DNA of 64,000 nucleotides from the NCBI RefSeq assembly GCF_023856365.1, contig NC_064551.1:21684682-21748681 (forward strand), read 5' to 3'. Made by a program: the position numbers and the translations under genes. Each line of letters starts with the position of its first letter. Position 1 is the first letter of the stretch. Shown piece after piece: positions 10,991 to 20,908 of this stretch. Origin of the DNA: Brienomyrus brachyistius. Its lineage: Eukaryota > Chordata > Actinopteri > Osteoglossiformes > Mormyridae. Below the pieces are notes generated by a model. The model had not been told where the DNA came from and did no database searches. It saw only the letters and a list, made by a program, of their open reading frames with translations.

Positions 10991-13900
10991 CGTGTGTGCA
11001 CGAAAGCTAAGCTCTGGGTCCCCTTGCCTCAGAGGGGGTACACCTTTGTGGCTGAAGCCCAGTTCGGGGATACGCCCCCTCCTGCTGGGAGGTGGAGGAT
11101 GCGACTGATCCGGTCATGTGACCCGCCTGCCCAGCTCAGCAGGGACACGCCGCTCTGCAGCTTTGCCACCAAGGAGTTCAGGGACTATTACATTCCTGAT
11201 GAGAGGAATATAATATGCAGGTAAGGTCTGAGAGGACCGCGAGGGGCTACGGCAGGGCCAAGTTCCCCATTTTTTTCACGCCAGGCTCCCGCTATCCCTC
11301 TCTGGCCAGATTTTCGGTGAAGGTGACGAGGGATCACGTCGGCACGGTTCAGGTCCAGATGACGGAGCCTGACATCTACGTTAAGCTGACGGTCCTGGAC
11401 GGCGAGGAGGAGGTGGCCAGCGCCACAGGGAGGGCCCAGGCCATCGTCCCCACCTTCCGCTTTTCACCCAACGACCCCCCCAAGCGTGAGTCAGCCCGGC
11501 CGCCGGTGACGCGATCCACGCTGCGATGACGGGCGATGTCTGGCGCGCTCTCCTGTTTACCAGAGTGTCACTCTGAGGGTGTGACACTGCCACATGCCCA
11601 GTGTGTCCCGTGCCTCCAGCGTGAGCTCTGAAGTTCTGGCTGCTCCAGACTTGACACCCTCTGAGTCCCAACTCTCCCTGACACGTTCCCCTTCACGGCA
11701 GGCTCTCGTCACTGTCAGAGTGACAGGGGCATTTGGACTTTCGCCTCTAAATAGCGTAGCTCCCCGTCTGTGGTGTGACATGTGGCCACTTCTCGTTTTT
11801 TTGTGATTTTGCTTGACAGCGCCCCCTGGAGGCCAGGGCAGCTCAGTCGTCAATCAGAGTGGTGGGCCACTGACAGCCACATCCCGCGGCCTTGGGGAGT
11901 ATGTGGCGTCCAGTCAGCTCCTGACTGCTGACAACCAGCTGACCCAGCCAATGGTACGAAACCTGTCAGCACACCCGTCCCATTTCTCCTCCTTTAGGAC
12001 ATGGTTAGTTGTGCTGCTGATAAGGAAGACACCAAGAATATATGAAAATTAGCGAAGGAATGTGCCGCTCTGGTCAGTTAGCATGGCTAGCATTCCACCA
12101 TAGTTCAGGTTCTAAGTTTAAGGTCTGCTGGGGGTGTGTGACATTTCTAAAAATGATTTCTATCCCGTCTTTCTATTCCCTGATTTCTATCCCGTCTGTT
12201 TGGGTCAGCAAGCTGCCGGCCACATGACTCCACACAAGATGAAGGGCGCCCCTAGTGGTCTTCATTTCCTCCTCTTGTGTGCCACGGTTAAATGTATCTG
12301 CTGTCTCAGTTAAGCAAATAAAGTTAAAGAAGACTGTCGGCCGCAGCAAGTGCAGCCAAAGCGTGCAGATGAGCACCGCAGACAGTCGCCAGGGTGCCTT
12401 TCCCCACGCAGCAAAAGCAGAAACTGTGTCGTAACAAAGGCCGTCTCACATCCTCCGTATCTTTCCGCTTCTCTGGCAGATGGCATCACAATGTGGATTA
12501 TTGTCCTGATCTTCTGTGCTGGGATTTTTTTTCTGAAATCCGTAGCTTTTTCACTGGTTACACGCCTAACACGCTCATGCGTGTCTCTCTTCCTGCATTC
12601 TACCAAAGCTGCTCTGGTGAAATCAGCAGCGGCATCTTGCTTTCAAGGATCTGAAGTCCAGCCTTCATCTGCACTGTGCCTGATGCATTTAGGGCCTCCA
12701 GACAGATATAGATCAATATAAATTAAATATGCGCATTAAACAATCAGGCATTTCTGTGTGCTTGAAACTGATGACTTTTTTTGTGCTGGTCAGCAGTAAA
12801 TGAAATATTGGCTGTGATGATCTGTCAGTATTGGTCGTCTTTAATGGTGGTGCACGTGTATGAGTGATATAGTCCCAAGGAGCGTCAGGTGGTTAATAAT
12901 TCTGTGCAGGCCCAGTGAGTGGTATGCTTGGGGGCATAGCAAGGAATTTTGGGCCCCCTGACAAAATGTCACCTTACGCCCCCTCAGTAGATTTTGCCAG
13001 TGGGTTTGGGCCGCTAAGGTAGACTGGGGAAAGGGGAAAACATGCCTGTTTCCTCTCCCGGTGACGGCCCGGGTTCATGCAAGTGCATAACGGGGCAAAC
13101 GGCTCTGCTGATCATACTCTCTTTGGTCGCCGCTTCCCAGAGTCACAAGTACATCATCCAGGCAGAGGTGCTGCATAAAAGCAGGTCACTGTACAAGAAC
13201 ACGGAGGCTTCGCAGGAGAAGGACCGGACAACAGGTATGGAGAGCGCAGCCCGCTCAGCCTTCTCCGCACGCCTCCTGATGCCTGTCGTGCGTACCTTGT
13301 CGCATGGCGTCTTGGCTCCACGATTCGCATTGCACCTAAGGTTTACCGAGGCCTTGCACTTGAAGTCCCTCTCCATAACAAAGGCCTTGTAAAACTGGCA
13401 CTTGGCGCTCCTGTAATGTGGGTATTAAGCATGAAACCAAAGATGAGATTATGGCTGGAAGATAAATACAGAAAACAATAACACAAATTAAAAATTACAG
13501 CTAGGGGGTGTACAGGAAATGACCGTGTAAGTACACAACGGTAACCAAAATATAAACTGAAGATTATGAACATGACAATGAGAAAAATGAAAAATGGAGG
13601 CAGGCAGGGGAACGAAAGGATAAATGGCACTTCTAACAAGACAGTGTTTTTCTGCTGGATAATTGCAGGATTTGAGCGAAAGAACATACCCCTGCCCACT
13701 GAGTCATGAGCCTAAGCATATTTCTTAGAAATTAGAATTGAAAATATTTGGACCTGTGGTTTAAGTTGCTTTCCACGAGAACCAAGTATCTGACTGCTCC
13801 GCCTAGGCAATAGTGCTTCAGATTCCGGACCTTATGGCTCCGGGTCTGATCCCTTATCATTAATTTCTTCCTTATATATTCATATAATTTATTTAAAAAC

Positions 13901-16900
13901 ATTGAGCAGTAATTATAATAATATGAACTTCAGCCTAATTCACCATTACCTCATATTAAATGTCATATCAGTTGCAGACCTGCCCCGTAACCCATGACAT
14001 TATTAAAAAAAAAAAAAACTCCCCACTGGCGGAAGAAAGTGGTTGCCGGTGTTTCATTTTCCAACGAGCCGCCGAAACTGGGTCAATAAAGAGTCAAATG
14101 AGGCTGGCTCCTGTCCCCTTAGTGCCCCGGGAATTATTTCGGAAGGAGCTGAAATCAATATGCTTTTAATTGAAAGGGCCCTCGGAGGCGCGGCAGAGGT
14201 CAGTGACGCTCATTTGGTGCGGCACGGCAGGGGGAGGCGGCTTCCGCGGGCAGAGCTGAGCCGCGGGCAGAGCTGAGCCGCGGGCAGAGCTGAGCCGCGG
14301 GCAGAGCTGAGCCGCGGCCTCTCGCCGCCAAACAGCGGCAGCCGCCATCGCCAGTCGCGGCCTTCACCAGTTCACCGGCCCCTCAGCGTATGTTTCAGCC
14401 TGAAATGCTGGTCACTAAGGCTACGGGTATTCCTGTGAGTTATAGATGACCAGCCCAAAAAGTTATATTGAACTGCTGTTGATAATGTAACTTAGATATC
14501 TGTATGCATATATATAGTCATGTGTGCATACACTCCTTCAACTGAGATCTTGCATTTATAAATTGACTTTTAAAAAAAAGTCAGACTTTCTAAAACCAAA
14601 CATATATATGCTTCAGACATTTATTATCCATATTAATATGATTTAACATTTGTTAGTTTAATAGGTTCATTCATGGCTCACCTTCGTAGGGGCCATATTT
14701 TCTATCCATCCATCTGTTTTCCAAACAACTTATCCTTCTGGATCTCAGGGAGTCCAGAGCCTATCCCGGAAGCAATGGGCACGTGGCAGGGAACAACCCA
14801 GGATGGTGGGGCCAGCCCATCGCAGGGCACACTCACACACCAGTCACTCAGCAAGTCCAATTAGCCTCAGCATGTCTTTGGGGGGAAACCGGAGTACCCG
14901 GAGGTAACCCCACGACGACATGGGGAGAACATGCAAACTCAGCACACATGTCACCCAGGCGGAGACTCGAACCCGAGTCCTAGAGGTGTGAGGCAACAGT
15001 GCTGACCACTGCACCACCATGCTGCCTCCCCAGATTTACTAAGCAGGGTTAATTAATGTGAGGCAGCAATAAAAACAAAAAAACAAAGCTCCACTGGGAA
15101 TGACCAGTGCCAGCGATCCACTAAAAATGCACAAATATATGAAGCCGGGCACAGTTAGTTTGTTTAAATAATGACCGAGCCAATCTACCAAGGGTAGCGC
15201 AACATAAGACACGCCTTTGTCGCCGTTAAATAAGCAGCACAATTTGCAGTAAATTGCCTACCACAAACTTTTGTAAATCGCATTGCTTGATTCATTTAAA
15301 TACTTTCCTCCCTCACATTTCATGCTTTGAAAGGGAACTCCCACAAATGCAATATGGCCAGTCGCAAAATTAACTGTCACCGCCTCCCCCATGCTAACTT
15401 TTCACTCTGTGTCTCTAGTAAATCCCGGCAGTACTATTTTAACGCCAAAAGAGTAAATCTGGCCCTAAGTATTTTACAATGATGTCGTAATGAAATGTAA
15501 GCAGGCTCCTGCATCAGGAGAACCTGCTTTGATATCTACGCAGAGCAACAGTGCCACCTAGTACAGCAGAGCGTGGAAGCCGTTCACATATTGTGGTTGT
15601 ACTCAATGGACTGGGTCAATTGGAAGGTATCGCCCTATACAGACAGCCAGTTCCTGATTTATGACGAGATGATAAATCATCAGTTAGTGTAGCTCTGTCC
15701 TGTGATTGTGGCAGGTCACTCAGTTTGGAAATCCGGAGGGACGCACGTACTCAGCAATCAGACAGCTGAAGCCGATGTTTATTACAGTCATTGTGGAGAA
15801 GCAGGAGGACCAGGTAGCAGCAGCGAGCATGGAGACGGCAAGCAGTGAGGGGCAGAAGGCCAGCACTCCCAGATCCAGCCGCAGGACCAAAGAGAAGGAG
15901 AAGAGCAAGACCGCCCTGAAGACAGGTCTCAGGCAGGGGAGCCAGGTCAGTCTCACAGGCACACAGCCCCAGAATGACAACCACGTCCTTGCTCACCACC
16001 AAGCGGGGGCGTAACGTCGCAAGGGCCCTTTAAATCGCCTCTCATCTGGTCGATCATGACGTCCTCTCTGAGAAGTTAATGAAGGGCAAAGTTAAGACTG
16101 GTGCATTAAAACTTGTTTTTTTTTCATGAGGTGACTCCTATGCTAATACTATGGATATCTTCTTCACAAAGCATCTAAATAGCTGTGAAAAAAATGCTCA
16201 GTTCTATGGCATATGCCATAGGGGAGCAGCAAGCAACCTGACAGAGGTGCAGCCCGATTCACTGACAGCTACATGCTTAGCTATTTAATAAGTTCATGTG
16301 GCTTCAGCAAATCATCACCAATCAGTTTCAGAATTTATTTGGTTTATTCCACCTGAACCTGCCCCATTTACTCTCTTGGCATCTCCCACAGCTACCGAAA
16401 TCATATCTCTAGCTAAAGGTGATGGTCTCCACGGTGAAGGTGCTGCCCGCTCTCCTCAAAAGCCCTGAACCGAATCGGTGGGCTCTCTTTGTTGTGCTGT
16501 TGCCCTCGGCAGATCCTGGATGTGAGCAGGCCCCAGTGGACCCTTCGCTTTGTGAGTGATCAGAGCGAGGCTGATTCCGTTCAGGTCAGCAAGGACACGG
16601 AGAGAGCGGACGAGATCAAGGCCATGAAGAAAGCGTGGGAGGCGGTGGATCCGGGCCGGTCCCTCAAGGTGGCTGAACATGCCTGTTCTTAACATGTTTG
16701 TACCTGTGTGTTACTGACTGCCCCTCATCCTGCTATAAGCCGCCTCCTCCAGGCCTTTCCGTTACACGCCTTACTGGATATGTGTCACACTGCTGCGCTG
16801 TGTTCTGGTTCCAGGCACAGCAAGTCCGTCTTCAGTTCATCAGTAAACACTTGGGCCAGGGGCACGCTGGAGAGACTGTGGATGAGGAGGCCGGTGCAGA

Positions 16901-19900
16901 AGGTGTGGAAAAAGAGTCTGTTAATAATCTGTTACTGTCAGGGTTTTAATCTTTAGGTTAGCATGTCTCCACGTATATCAATACGAAATATAAAATGAAC
17001 ATGCAATATTGGACACAAGTCTTAGACAGTCCAAAAAAATATTTAAGGCTATTTATCTGGGTAGTACGTGTATATTTGCTCAGGAACAAAAATACAATTT
17101 AACATTAGAACACATGCAAATAAACATTAAAACATTATAAAAATGAACAAGAATTTCTCCTGTTCTCCACAAGGCAATTGCTATCATGTTGGATGGTTAG
17201 ATGGACACCACTCCGTTTCCCAAACCTCTCCCTAGATGCAACTCAGTCATTCCATATGGTTGTTAAATTTCCCTAAATGCTCAATTTATTAACGAACCAA
17301 ATGAGTTTAATAAGTCAGTGAGGTTTTGTTTTAGCCAAAGAAAGATGGCTAGTGGTCAAGTCAAAAGATGCATGGGTATATTGGACAGTTGCTGTAAATG
17401 CTGGGGTGATTTTGCAAAACACAATATCATAATTTTACACCAACACAAAGTTCATTTAAAGCATCATTTTTTTTTGACTGCCTACGACTTTTGCACAGTA
17501 CTGTATATAAAAATACAACTGAATAATAAAATATTGACTTTTGTCTGGTCATTTCCACCTGGTTTTTGTTAGTCTTTGTTTAAAGGACATTTGTTAGCAG
17601 GTAACGTGTCTTTTGTGGTAGCATTGCTTAGCATTAGTGTCTCTGGCTCCAGGTGTAACAGGAAGAAGAAAGCTTTCTCATATGAGCGATGATGAGTTCC
17701 TCTTATCCTTTAGCATTAGGTGACCTAGAGAGGTCAATATTCCGTTGCAAAACGTTCCGATATAAAATGCATCTGTGGACTGTGTTCAGAATTGTTTTGT
17801 CTTTTTCTCTGTTCAGTCAAGTTTAGACTTGTTTTAGAGGTGAAAATTAAAGGTGTTTTTAACCTTTCCAGCCGGCACCCCAGATGTCCTTCTGAGTCCC
17901 TCCTCGACAGACGTGGTCCAGCCCTGCCAGACAGATCCACCCCAACCCGCTGCCCACACACCCGTGGCCGTCACGCCCTTCATCGGCTCCGATGTCCTCT
18001 CTGACAGCTGGTGGGTCGCCCTCAAGCGAATGATTACGGAGATGTTTACCTTGGCGTCATCGCTGAGCACTTATCCAATACTAACCGCGCTTAGGGAGGG
18101 ATTTTAGACACTGATGGAAGACAAGGGGGCAGTTAGCGGGCTAACATGGCATGCTGGAAGCCGGAGGAGGCAGACATTGGCCTTCCTAAGCAGCCTCACC
18201 GTCTTACAGCGCTCACAGTTTCCTGCACCAAATGAAGCATTTATAAAACCTGTTTTACAGTCACGCTCAGCGGTGTCATGATTAGTCATCCTGATTTCTT
18301 GTTGCCGGCTCCACTCAGTACATAATGCTGGATTCCTGCTTAATATATTGAGCTCCTATGTCAGCGCGGCGTCTAGCGAAACCTCTTCTGTCGGGCTCGA
18401 AAACACTACCATTCCATGCACGTCAGCAGCTCGGCACTGTAAATTACATTCCCAGCTGGGCTCTTTGTCTCTCCTGCCCAGGACCCCGAGTTCCGGCTGC
18501 TTGTTTGCACTCATTTAACGAGACGAGTGTGCCGTTGCTGGGAAAATGGTTAGATGTGGCGCCCCCTGTCAGTGCAGCTGTGATGTTTGTGTGCTGAGCG
18601 TCGGGATAATTACTGCAGCGGTGGATGCAAGGGAGCTTGGGATGCCACGTTTAGTCCTGCCGCATCACATGGCAATTCATGGCTCTATAAAACGGTGAAG
18701 GAGCGTGGCGGTTTGCAGCATCAGCACCACGACACTGTGCTGCTTTATGTTCCCCTGCTGCCCTGAGAATGCAGAAATGCTGACAGGCACGGGACTGGTA
18801 GTTGGAGTCCTGGAAAAGCTGTTGTACCTTTGGACAGGGCAAATAACCTAGATCAGTTTATTAAATCAATTCATCCATTAATCTTGAGGGAGCTTGTAAC
18901 CCATCCCAAGCAGAATAGGGCACAAGGTCTGAGGCATCCTGGAGGGGATGCCAGTCTATGGCATGGGTTTCAGTAAAAAAAAATAGCTGCGTAAACATGT
19001 GAACATAAAAAATTGGTAATAGTGGTGTAGGTGCGATCTCATCAACAAAATATTGCCACAGTATTGTATATGTTACATCGGCCATACACCTGCAGGAATA
19101 CCTCAAAAAAATAACAAGCACCCCTGGAAAACTCATGAAGATGCACTCTAACCCACATGCCGGTCTTGTGGAAGTGCGTCCTGTTCCAGAACGCCATGGC
19201 GTGCTGCGAGGGAAGGGTGTGCCGAAAGTGGAAGCCGGCCGTCCCGGGACCTAACCATGGAAGTCCTTCTGCTTTACCAGCTGCGTTAATGGGATAATAT
19301 TTGGGTCTATTAATTAGAGAGCTATTTCGGGTGGAATGAGCAGGGGGCTCCCAGGGGGTCTCCCCTCAATGTCCTTATCTATCCGTCTAATGACTACTGA
19401 CACCACACCATGGGCTATTAGAGGAGTCAGATAAGTGCTCAGCATTTCACCTTTCCCCATTACAGAGGGCTGGGATTTTATCAGCCACTCTGACGCTCCG
19501 TGTCTTAATGAAGGTCAATCTAAAAAAAAAGGAGACTTTTCTTTAGGTGGTAACAACTTTTTTCTAGAGCTCGTCTCCTGTCGAAATGCCCTGGGGTACT
19601 CACCGGAACATTTGTGTTAGTTCTGAGTAGCTCTGTGTTAAAGTCTGCGAAAGCCATGGGAGAATTCTGCTTGTAGGCATATCTGATATGGCGTTGAGAA
19701 AGGTCTGGGATTCATGGTATGGATCTGTTTTTTAGTCTTTTTATTCAAAATCCAGACCCGTTTCTTTGCCAGATACACTGATGTAAAGTTCTATGGCTTT
19801 GCAAATAGATCAAGTTCAGTGTCTTGCTCAGGGGTAAATCATGAGTGGACCTGTGGAGCTCCTAGGCATACAGGTAGTTCTAAGCCTCTTCGCCAATACT

Positions 19901-20908
19901 TTTAGACATTTAGAGGTAATTCGACTCACAGATGTAGAATAGAACGTTTTTGTGGAGGCACATCCGCGGTCCTCAGCGGGACCTCGACAAACCGCTTGGT
20001 GTGCAGCATGACCAGGGCGTGTATCTACTCTGTGCCTGAAGGCAGGCTGAAGCATGCGAAGCTTCTTGTCCGATTAGGAAGCCCGTGGTGGGGGAGCACA
20101 GGAAGCCCAAGGCAGAACACATCCAGAGCTTCCGGCTGGTCCGTGACATCATCCTCGAGCACAGAAGGCAGGAGAAGGAAAGCCGGAACGCGTTAAAACG
20201 GAGGCAGGTGGAGATGTACGACGAGCTGCAGGTGAGTTAGGGACAAAGGACGCTTGTCTTGTGTGTGCGGGCTGGACGTGTGAACATGACTGACATACTT
20301 TGCTAGATCTGTGGATGTCATGCACAGACTGCTATCATAAATGTCAACAGAAAAAGTTTGTCTTAGTCCCGGTAATCAGGAAGCGCTTCCTTGTTGAACA
20401 TACAGGACTTCCAGGCCTGCGCTTGAACCTGGAGTGTGTTTGTGCATCACTTGCCATCCCCACACTGTTACAAATCACACACAATCAGTGTGACCATTGA
20501 TGGAGACCAGTGATAAGACAAATGAGGCTTCTAGCCCCATAGCAGATGGGATTTCCACGTGCCTTCAACCAGCAACTGGTGTGACCCAATGGGAACCGGT
20601 GTAATAACCAGCAAAGTGTACACTGATCTCACCCCGTCCAGGCCTCATTTCCCCCATCATTAGGCGAGGCCCAGCTGCACTCAGTGAATCCCCCCGGTCT
20701 GTCTGTGCAGATTCTCCTCAACGAGCAGCGGCTGAAGACACTCAAGGCGAGGGAGGGCTATTGGAGCCCACGGCGGGAGGTGGGGCTGAGGCAGAAGGAG
20801 GCCGAGCTGCTCGCGGCTCAGCAGGCGGAGCCCAACAAGGGCCCACTCTCGGCGCAGCCCCTCCCCAAGGGCACCATGAGGGCCAAAAGCGCGAACAAGA
20901 AGAAGTAA
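3170..20908 (+). CDS. adgb: androglobin (adgb), 3' part of gene, 22 coding exons to stop codon
   Basis: Androglobin is a large metazoan calpain-globin chimera, known from mammals to be linked to motile cilia and sperm development. The joined exons (about 968 codons, every intron phase consistent) read in order: a calpain C2-like/beta-sandwich part (exons 3170-5166, e.g. LDDFVKCFQTLLVFHKPDTY, LVDSLLPSQILISFSLLAHW), globin C-H helices (7323-8114), an IQ motif (8361-8516, ASVLQAGWRGLHVRE), globin A-B helices (9709-10434, IWALVESDREKHAASLLR), a conserved middle region (10671-11485, CVLHVIDNDSGKEVPRVF and FRDYYIPDERNIICR), a low-complexity lysine/serine segment (15788-15945) and a basic coiled coil ending in KSANKKK-stop. 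The helix order with the IQ motif between the two halves is the known circular permutation of this family. The human protein is about 1,670 residues, so the N-terminal protease core lies upstream of the window. The next gene downstream is stxbp5, as in human. Identity is firm; individual splice borders are inferred by eye. Confidence 0.93.
3598..3661 (+). CDS. adgb: adgb exon, TLLVFHKPDTYANRYEKSSF
   Basis: Acceptor CATTTAG, donor GTAATC. Continues the previous exon in phase to give KCFQTLLVFHKPDTY, a hallmark stretch of androglobin. Ends on a complete codon. Confidence 0.88.
4027..4113 (+). CDS. adgb: adgb exon, Ser/Ala-rich linker
   Basis: A 29-codon in-phase segment after CATCAG, ending at a rather weak donor (TTG|GTAGCT). 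The peptide STSSSKASSTSLSTASAQAM is low-complexity and not diagnostic; it fits as a variable loop between two conserved exons. A longer version using a GTATAC donor 21 bases further is also open. Confidence 0.6.
4513..4606 (+). CDS. adgb: adgb exon, GILFLLVDSLLPSQILISFS
   Basis: Encodes a beta-rich segment (LFLLVDSLLPSQILISFSLL) of the calpain C2-like part. Phase with the exon before it requires the acceptor GACAAG at 4511-4512 rather than the nearby GGCAG at 4504. Donor GTAAGG follows a one-base split codon. Confidence 0.85.
5034..5166 (+). CDS. adgb: adgb exon, SWKTVQFQLPVLNIQTTSTK
   Basis: Clear acceptor CCTTCAG and donor GTAAAT. Encodes KYASCQPGLLLARPFSWKTV followed by VQFQLPVLNIQTTSTKAALL, a well-conserved androglobin stretch just before the globin module. 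A minisatellite starts about 40 bp downstream in the intron. Confidence 0.9.
5167..7322. other. adgb intron with minisatellite
   Basis: 2.2-kb intron between the beta-sandwich and globin exons. The first third is the 26-bp tandem array (5207-5937). The rest (6000-7320) shows no repeat or exon that I recognise. Confidence 0.7.
5207..5937. repeat. 26-bp minisatellite, about 27 copies, each with an ATTGG core
   Basis: Units begin TTTGGTGATTGGTCCCCTCG and total 26 bp. Copies vary at a few positions. A higher-order period of 234 bp (nine units) is visible: the GTCGACTTGGTGATTGGTTC variant at about 5439 recurs at about 5673 with the same following variants. Most units carry GATTGG, an inverted CCAAT box. 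Intronic in adgb. Confidence 0.95.
7323..7437 (+). CDS. adgb: adgb exon, start of globin module (C-D region)
   Basis: Acceptor GCGTTAG, donor GTGAGC; the first base completes the Gly codon of the previous exon. Encodes RVLRLTMQAPLAYHVALCST and then APFLCEDEDAVMAHLSK, the link from the beta-sandwich part into the permuted globin domain. Confidence 0.88.
7724..7888 (+). CDS. adgb: adgb exon, globin E and F helices
   Basis: 55 whole codons between CACACAG and GTGAGG. The stretch FREQAALVLGALSRVVSMFS lines up without gaps with the globin E helix, placing Gln at E7, which is the known androglobin residue. The F-helix segment is AAMMELGLACGPPLL; the position that aligns with the proximal F8 His is Gly and there is no His until GEH about 15 residues later. 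Confidence 0.9.
7982..8114 (+). CDS. adgb: adgb exon, globin G and H helices
   Basis: Acceptor TTCCCAG, donor GTAATT. Encodes VFSDAVFHMVTVALNRKLTT and then EEVFALQALLRDP, matching a globin G-H pair. Intron before it is only 93 bp. Ends one base into a codon. Confidence 0.88.
8361..8516 (+). CDS. adgb: adgb exon with IQ (calmodulin-binding-type) motif
   Basis: In phase with 8114 if the acceptor is TTCGAAG at 8359-8360; an alternative acceptor at 8313-8314 would be out of phase. Encodes an amphipathic helix (YIASGAEIPELWRSREATAK) and then AASVLQAGWRGLHVREVIRA, an IQ-type motif (hydrophobic-Q...RG...R). An IQ motif between the two halves of the globin is diagnostic of androglobin. Confidence 0.82.
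9709..9802 (+). CDS. adgb: adgb exon, globin A helix (permuted)
   Basis: Acceptor TGTGAAG and donor GTATTT. The first two bases complete a Gly codon from 8516. Encodes ISKTLRDIWALVESDREKHA, a globin A-helix pattern that here follows, rather than precedes, the E-H helices. Confidence 0.85.
10300..10434 (+). CDS. adgb: adgb exon, end of globin A-B region
   Basis: Acceptor CCATCAG, donor GTAGGA. Encodes HIFSSNEKMAVLYPCYEDEP then SRVLFTDYSVAVPEQPAHSW. YPCYEDE is a strongly conserved androglobin motif at the end of the permuted globin. Confidence 0.92.
10596..10609 (+). promoter_or_regulatory. CTCF-like core motif
   Basis: CCAGCAGGGGGCCC in an adgb intron agrees with the CTCF consensus at nearly every position. 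Motif match only; no evidence of binding. Confidence 0.3.
10671..10824 (+). CDS. adgb: adgb exon, VFFVHADVLLEPKVYTALAA
   Basis: Acceptor CTCCGCAG, donor GTTTGG. Encodes REVFFVHADVLLEPKVY and CVLHVIDNDSGKEVPRVFQE, one of the most conserved parts of the middle region of androglobin. In phase on both sides. Confidence 0.93.
10957..10987. repeat. (TG)n microsatellite
   Basis: About 15 uninterrupted TG dinucleotides in a short adgb intron, about 45 bp upstream of the next exon's acceptor. Confidence 0.95.
11033..11220 (+). CDS. adgb: adgb exon, RGYTFVAEAQFGDTPPPAGR
   Basis: Acceptor GCCTCAG, donor GTAAGG. Encodes RGYTFVAEAQFGDTPPPAGR, WRMRLIRSCDPPAQLS and FRDYYIPDERNIICR; all are diagnostic androglobin segments. 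Confidence 0.94.
11310..11485 (+). CDS. adgb: adgb exon, FSVKVTRDHVGTVQVQMTEP
   Basis: Acceptor TGGCCAG, donor GTGAGT. Encodes a beta-sandwich-like segment (FSVKVTRDHVGTVQVQMTEP, DIYVKLTVLDGEEEVASATG). Only 89 bp of intron separate it from the preceding exon. Confidence 0.92.
11819..11832 (-). promoter_or_regulatory. CTCF-like core motif spanning an adgb splice acceptor
   Basis: GCGCCCCCTGGAGG, whose complement CCTCCAGGGGGCGC fits the CTCF consensus at every core position. It overlaps the final intron base and first 13 coding bases of the exon at 11820. Confidence 0.35.
11820..11953 (+). CDS. adgb: adgb exon, variable linker
   Basis: Acceptor TTGACAG, donor GTACGA, phase-matched on both sides. 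Encodes PPGGQGSSVVNQSGGPLTAT and ASSQLLTADNQLTQPM, not conserved enough to recognise on its own. A CTCF-like core on the minus strand straddles the acceptor. Confidence 0.75.
11954..13140. other. adgb intron, no recognised element
   Basis: 1.2 kb of unremarkable sequence. A few T-rich stretches, no tandem repeat or exon seen. Confidence 0.5.
13141..13234 (+). CDS. adgb: adgb exon, SHKYIIQAEVLHKSRSL
   Basis: Acceptor TTCCCAG, donor GTATGG. Encodes SHKYIIQAEVLHKSRSLYKN, which fits the beta-strand (KYIIQA) that follows the linker in androglobin. It ends one base into a codon. Confidence 0.82.
14244..14317. repeat. 17-bp tandem repeat, 4.4 copies
   Basis: Four identical units CCGCGGGCAGAGCTGAG plus a partial fifth. 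Each unit contains CCGCGG. Lies in a GC-rich patch of an adgb intron. Confidence 0.95.
14704..15027 (-). mobile_element. tRNA-derived SINE with (TGGA)n tail
   Basis: On the minus strand it reads GGCAGCATGGTGGTGCAGTG (A-box-like TGGTGCAGTGG), then a B-box-like GGGTTCGAGTC, a conserved body (GTTTGCATGTTCTCCCCATG) and a short (TGGA)n tail. Same family as 47553-47910, here slightly shorter. Confidence 0.8.
15788..15945 (+). CDS. adgb: adgb exon, charged low-complexity segment
   Basis: Phase-matched between TATTACAG and GTCAGT. Encodes VIVEKQEDQVAAASMETASS and SSRRTKEKEKSKTALKTG. A lysine/serine-rich insertion is expected here before the next conserved exon. An upstream acceptor (GTGGCAG at 15713) runs into a stop in the needed phase, so the internal acceptor was preferred. 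Confidence 0.7.
16513..16668 (+). CDS. adgb: adgb exon, RPQWTLRFVSDQSEADSVQV
   Basis: 52 whole codons between CTCGGCAG and GTGGCT. Encodes RPQWTLRFVSDQSEADSVQV and KDTERADEIKAMKKAWE, highly diagnostic of the C-terminal part of androglobin. Confidence 0.92.
16815..16902 (+). CDS. adgb: adgb exon, AQQVRLQFISKHLGQ
   Basis: Acceptor TTCCAG. Encodes AQQVRLQFISKHLGQG and then an acidic stretch (GETVDEEAGAEG). Two donors in the same phase are possible, GTGTGG at 16903 and GTGCAG at 16894, so the 3' border is uncertain. Confidence 0.78.
17003..17505. mobile_element. nonautonomous inverted-repeat DNA transposon, copy 2
   Basis: Same family as 1166-1659. Left end has CACAAGTCTTAGACAGTCC; the right end TGACTGCCTACGACTTTTG is its inverted counterpart and continues to CACAGTACTGTA. 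About 503 bp, intronic in adgb, no open frame of interest. Confidence 0.78.
17872..18010 (+). CDS. adgb: adgb exon, Pro/Ser-rich segment
   Basis: Acceptor CTTTCCAG, donor GTGGGT, in phase with both neighbours. Encodes GTPDVLLSPSSTDVVQPC and AAHTPVAVTPFIGSD. VTPFI fits the short conserved motif that precedes the coiled coil in androglobin. Confidence 0.78.
18011..20077. other. adgb intron, little recognised
   Basis: 2.1-kb intron before the coiled-coil exon. It contains a decayed piece (about 18866-18962, AATTCATCCATTAATC...GATGCCAGTCTATGG) related to the tail part of the SINE family above. Nothing else recognised. Confidence 0.5.
20078..20231 (+). CDS. adgb: adgb exon, basic coiled coil
   Basis: Acceptor CGATTAG, donor GTGAGT; the first base completes a Trp codon from 18010. 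Encodes IQSFRLVRDIILEHRRQEKE and SRNALKRRQVEMYDELQ, a heptad-like basic helix that is the conserved C-terminal coiled coil of androglobin. Confidence 0.9.
20711..20908 (+). CDS. adgb: adgb last coding exon with stop codon
   Basis: Acceptor CTGTGCAG, then 65 codons and TAA. Encodes ILLNEQRLKTLKAREGYWSP, then a coiled-coil/alanine-rich tail and a lysine-rich end (KSANKKK). No convincing polyadenylation signal follows within about 1 kb. Confidence 0.9.
   Translation: MLLNEQRLKTLKAREGYWSPRREVGLRQKEAELLAAQQAEPNKGPLSAQPLPKGTMRAKSANKKK

Larger units (their letters stand above)
13235..15787. other. adgb intron with SINE and 17-bp repeat
   Basis: 2.5-kb intron. Holds a GC-rich patch with a 17-bp tandem repeat (14244-14317) and a minus-strand SINE (14704-15027). 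The rest is AT-rich with nothing recognised. Confidence 0.6.

Noticed and set aside
12242..12255. CTCF-like site GGCGCCCCTAGTGG
   Set aside because: One G short of the consensus core spacing.
15714..15787. Longer version of the adgb exon starting at 15714
   Set aside because: In the phase required by the upstream exon it meets a TGA before the donor; the acceptor at 15787 gives a continuous frame.
18358..18597. 79-codon open frame in an adgb intron
   Set aside because: No splice signals in phase and no similarity to androglobin; the flanking exons already join in phase without it.
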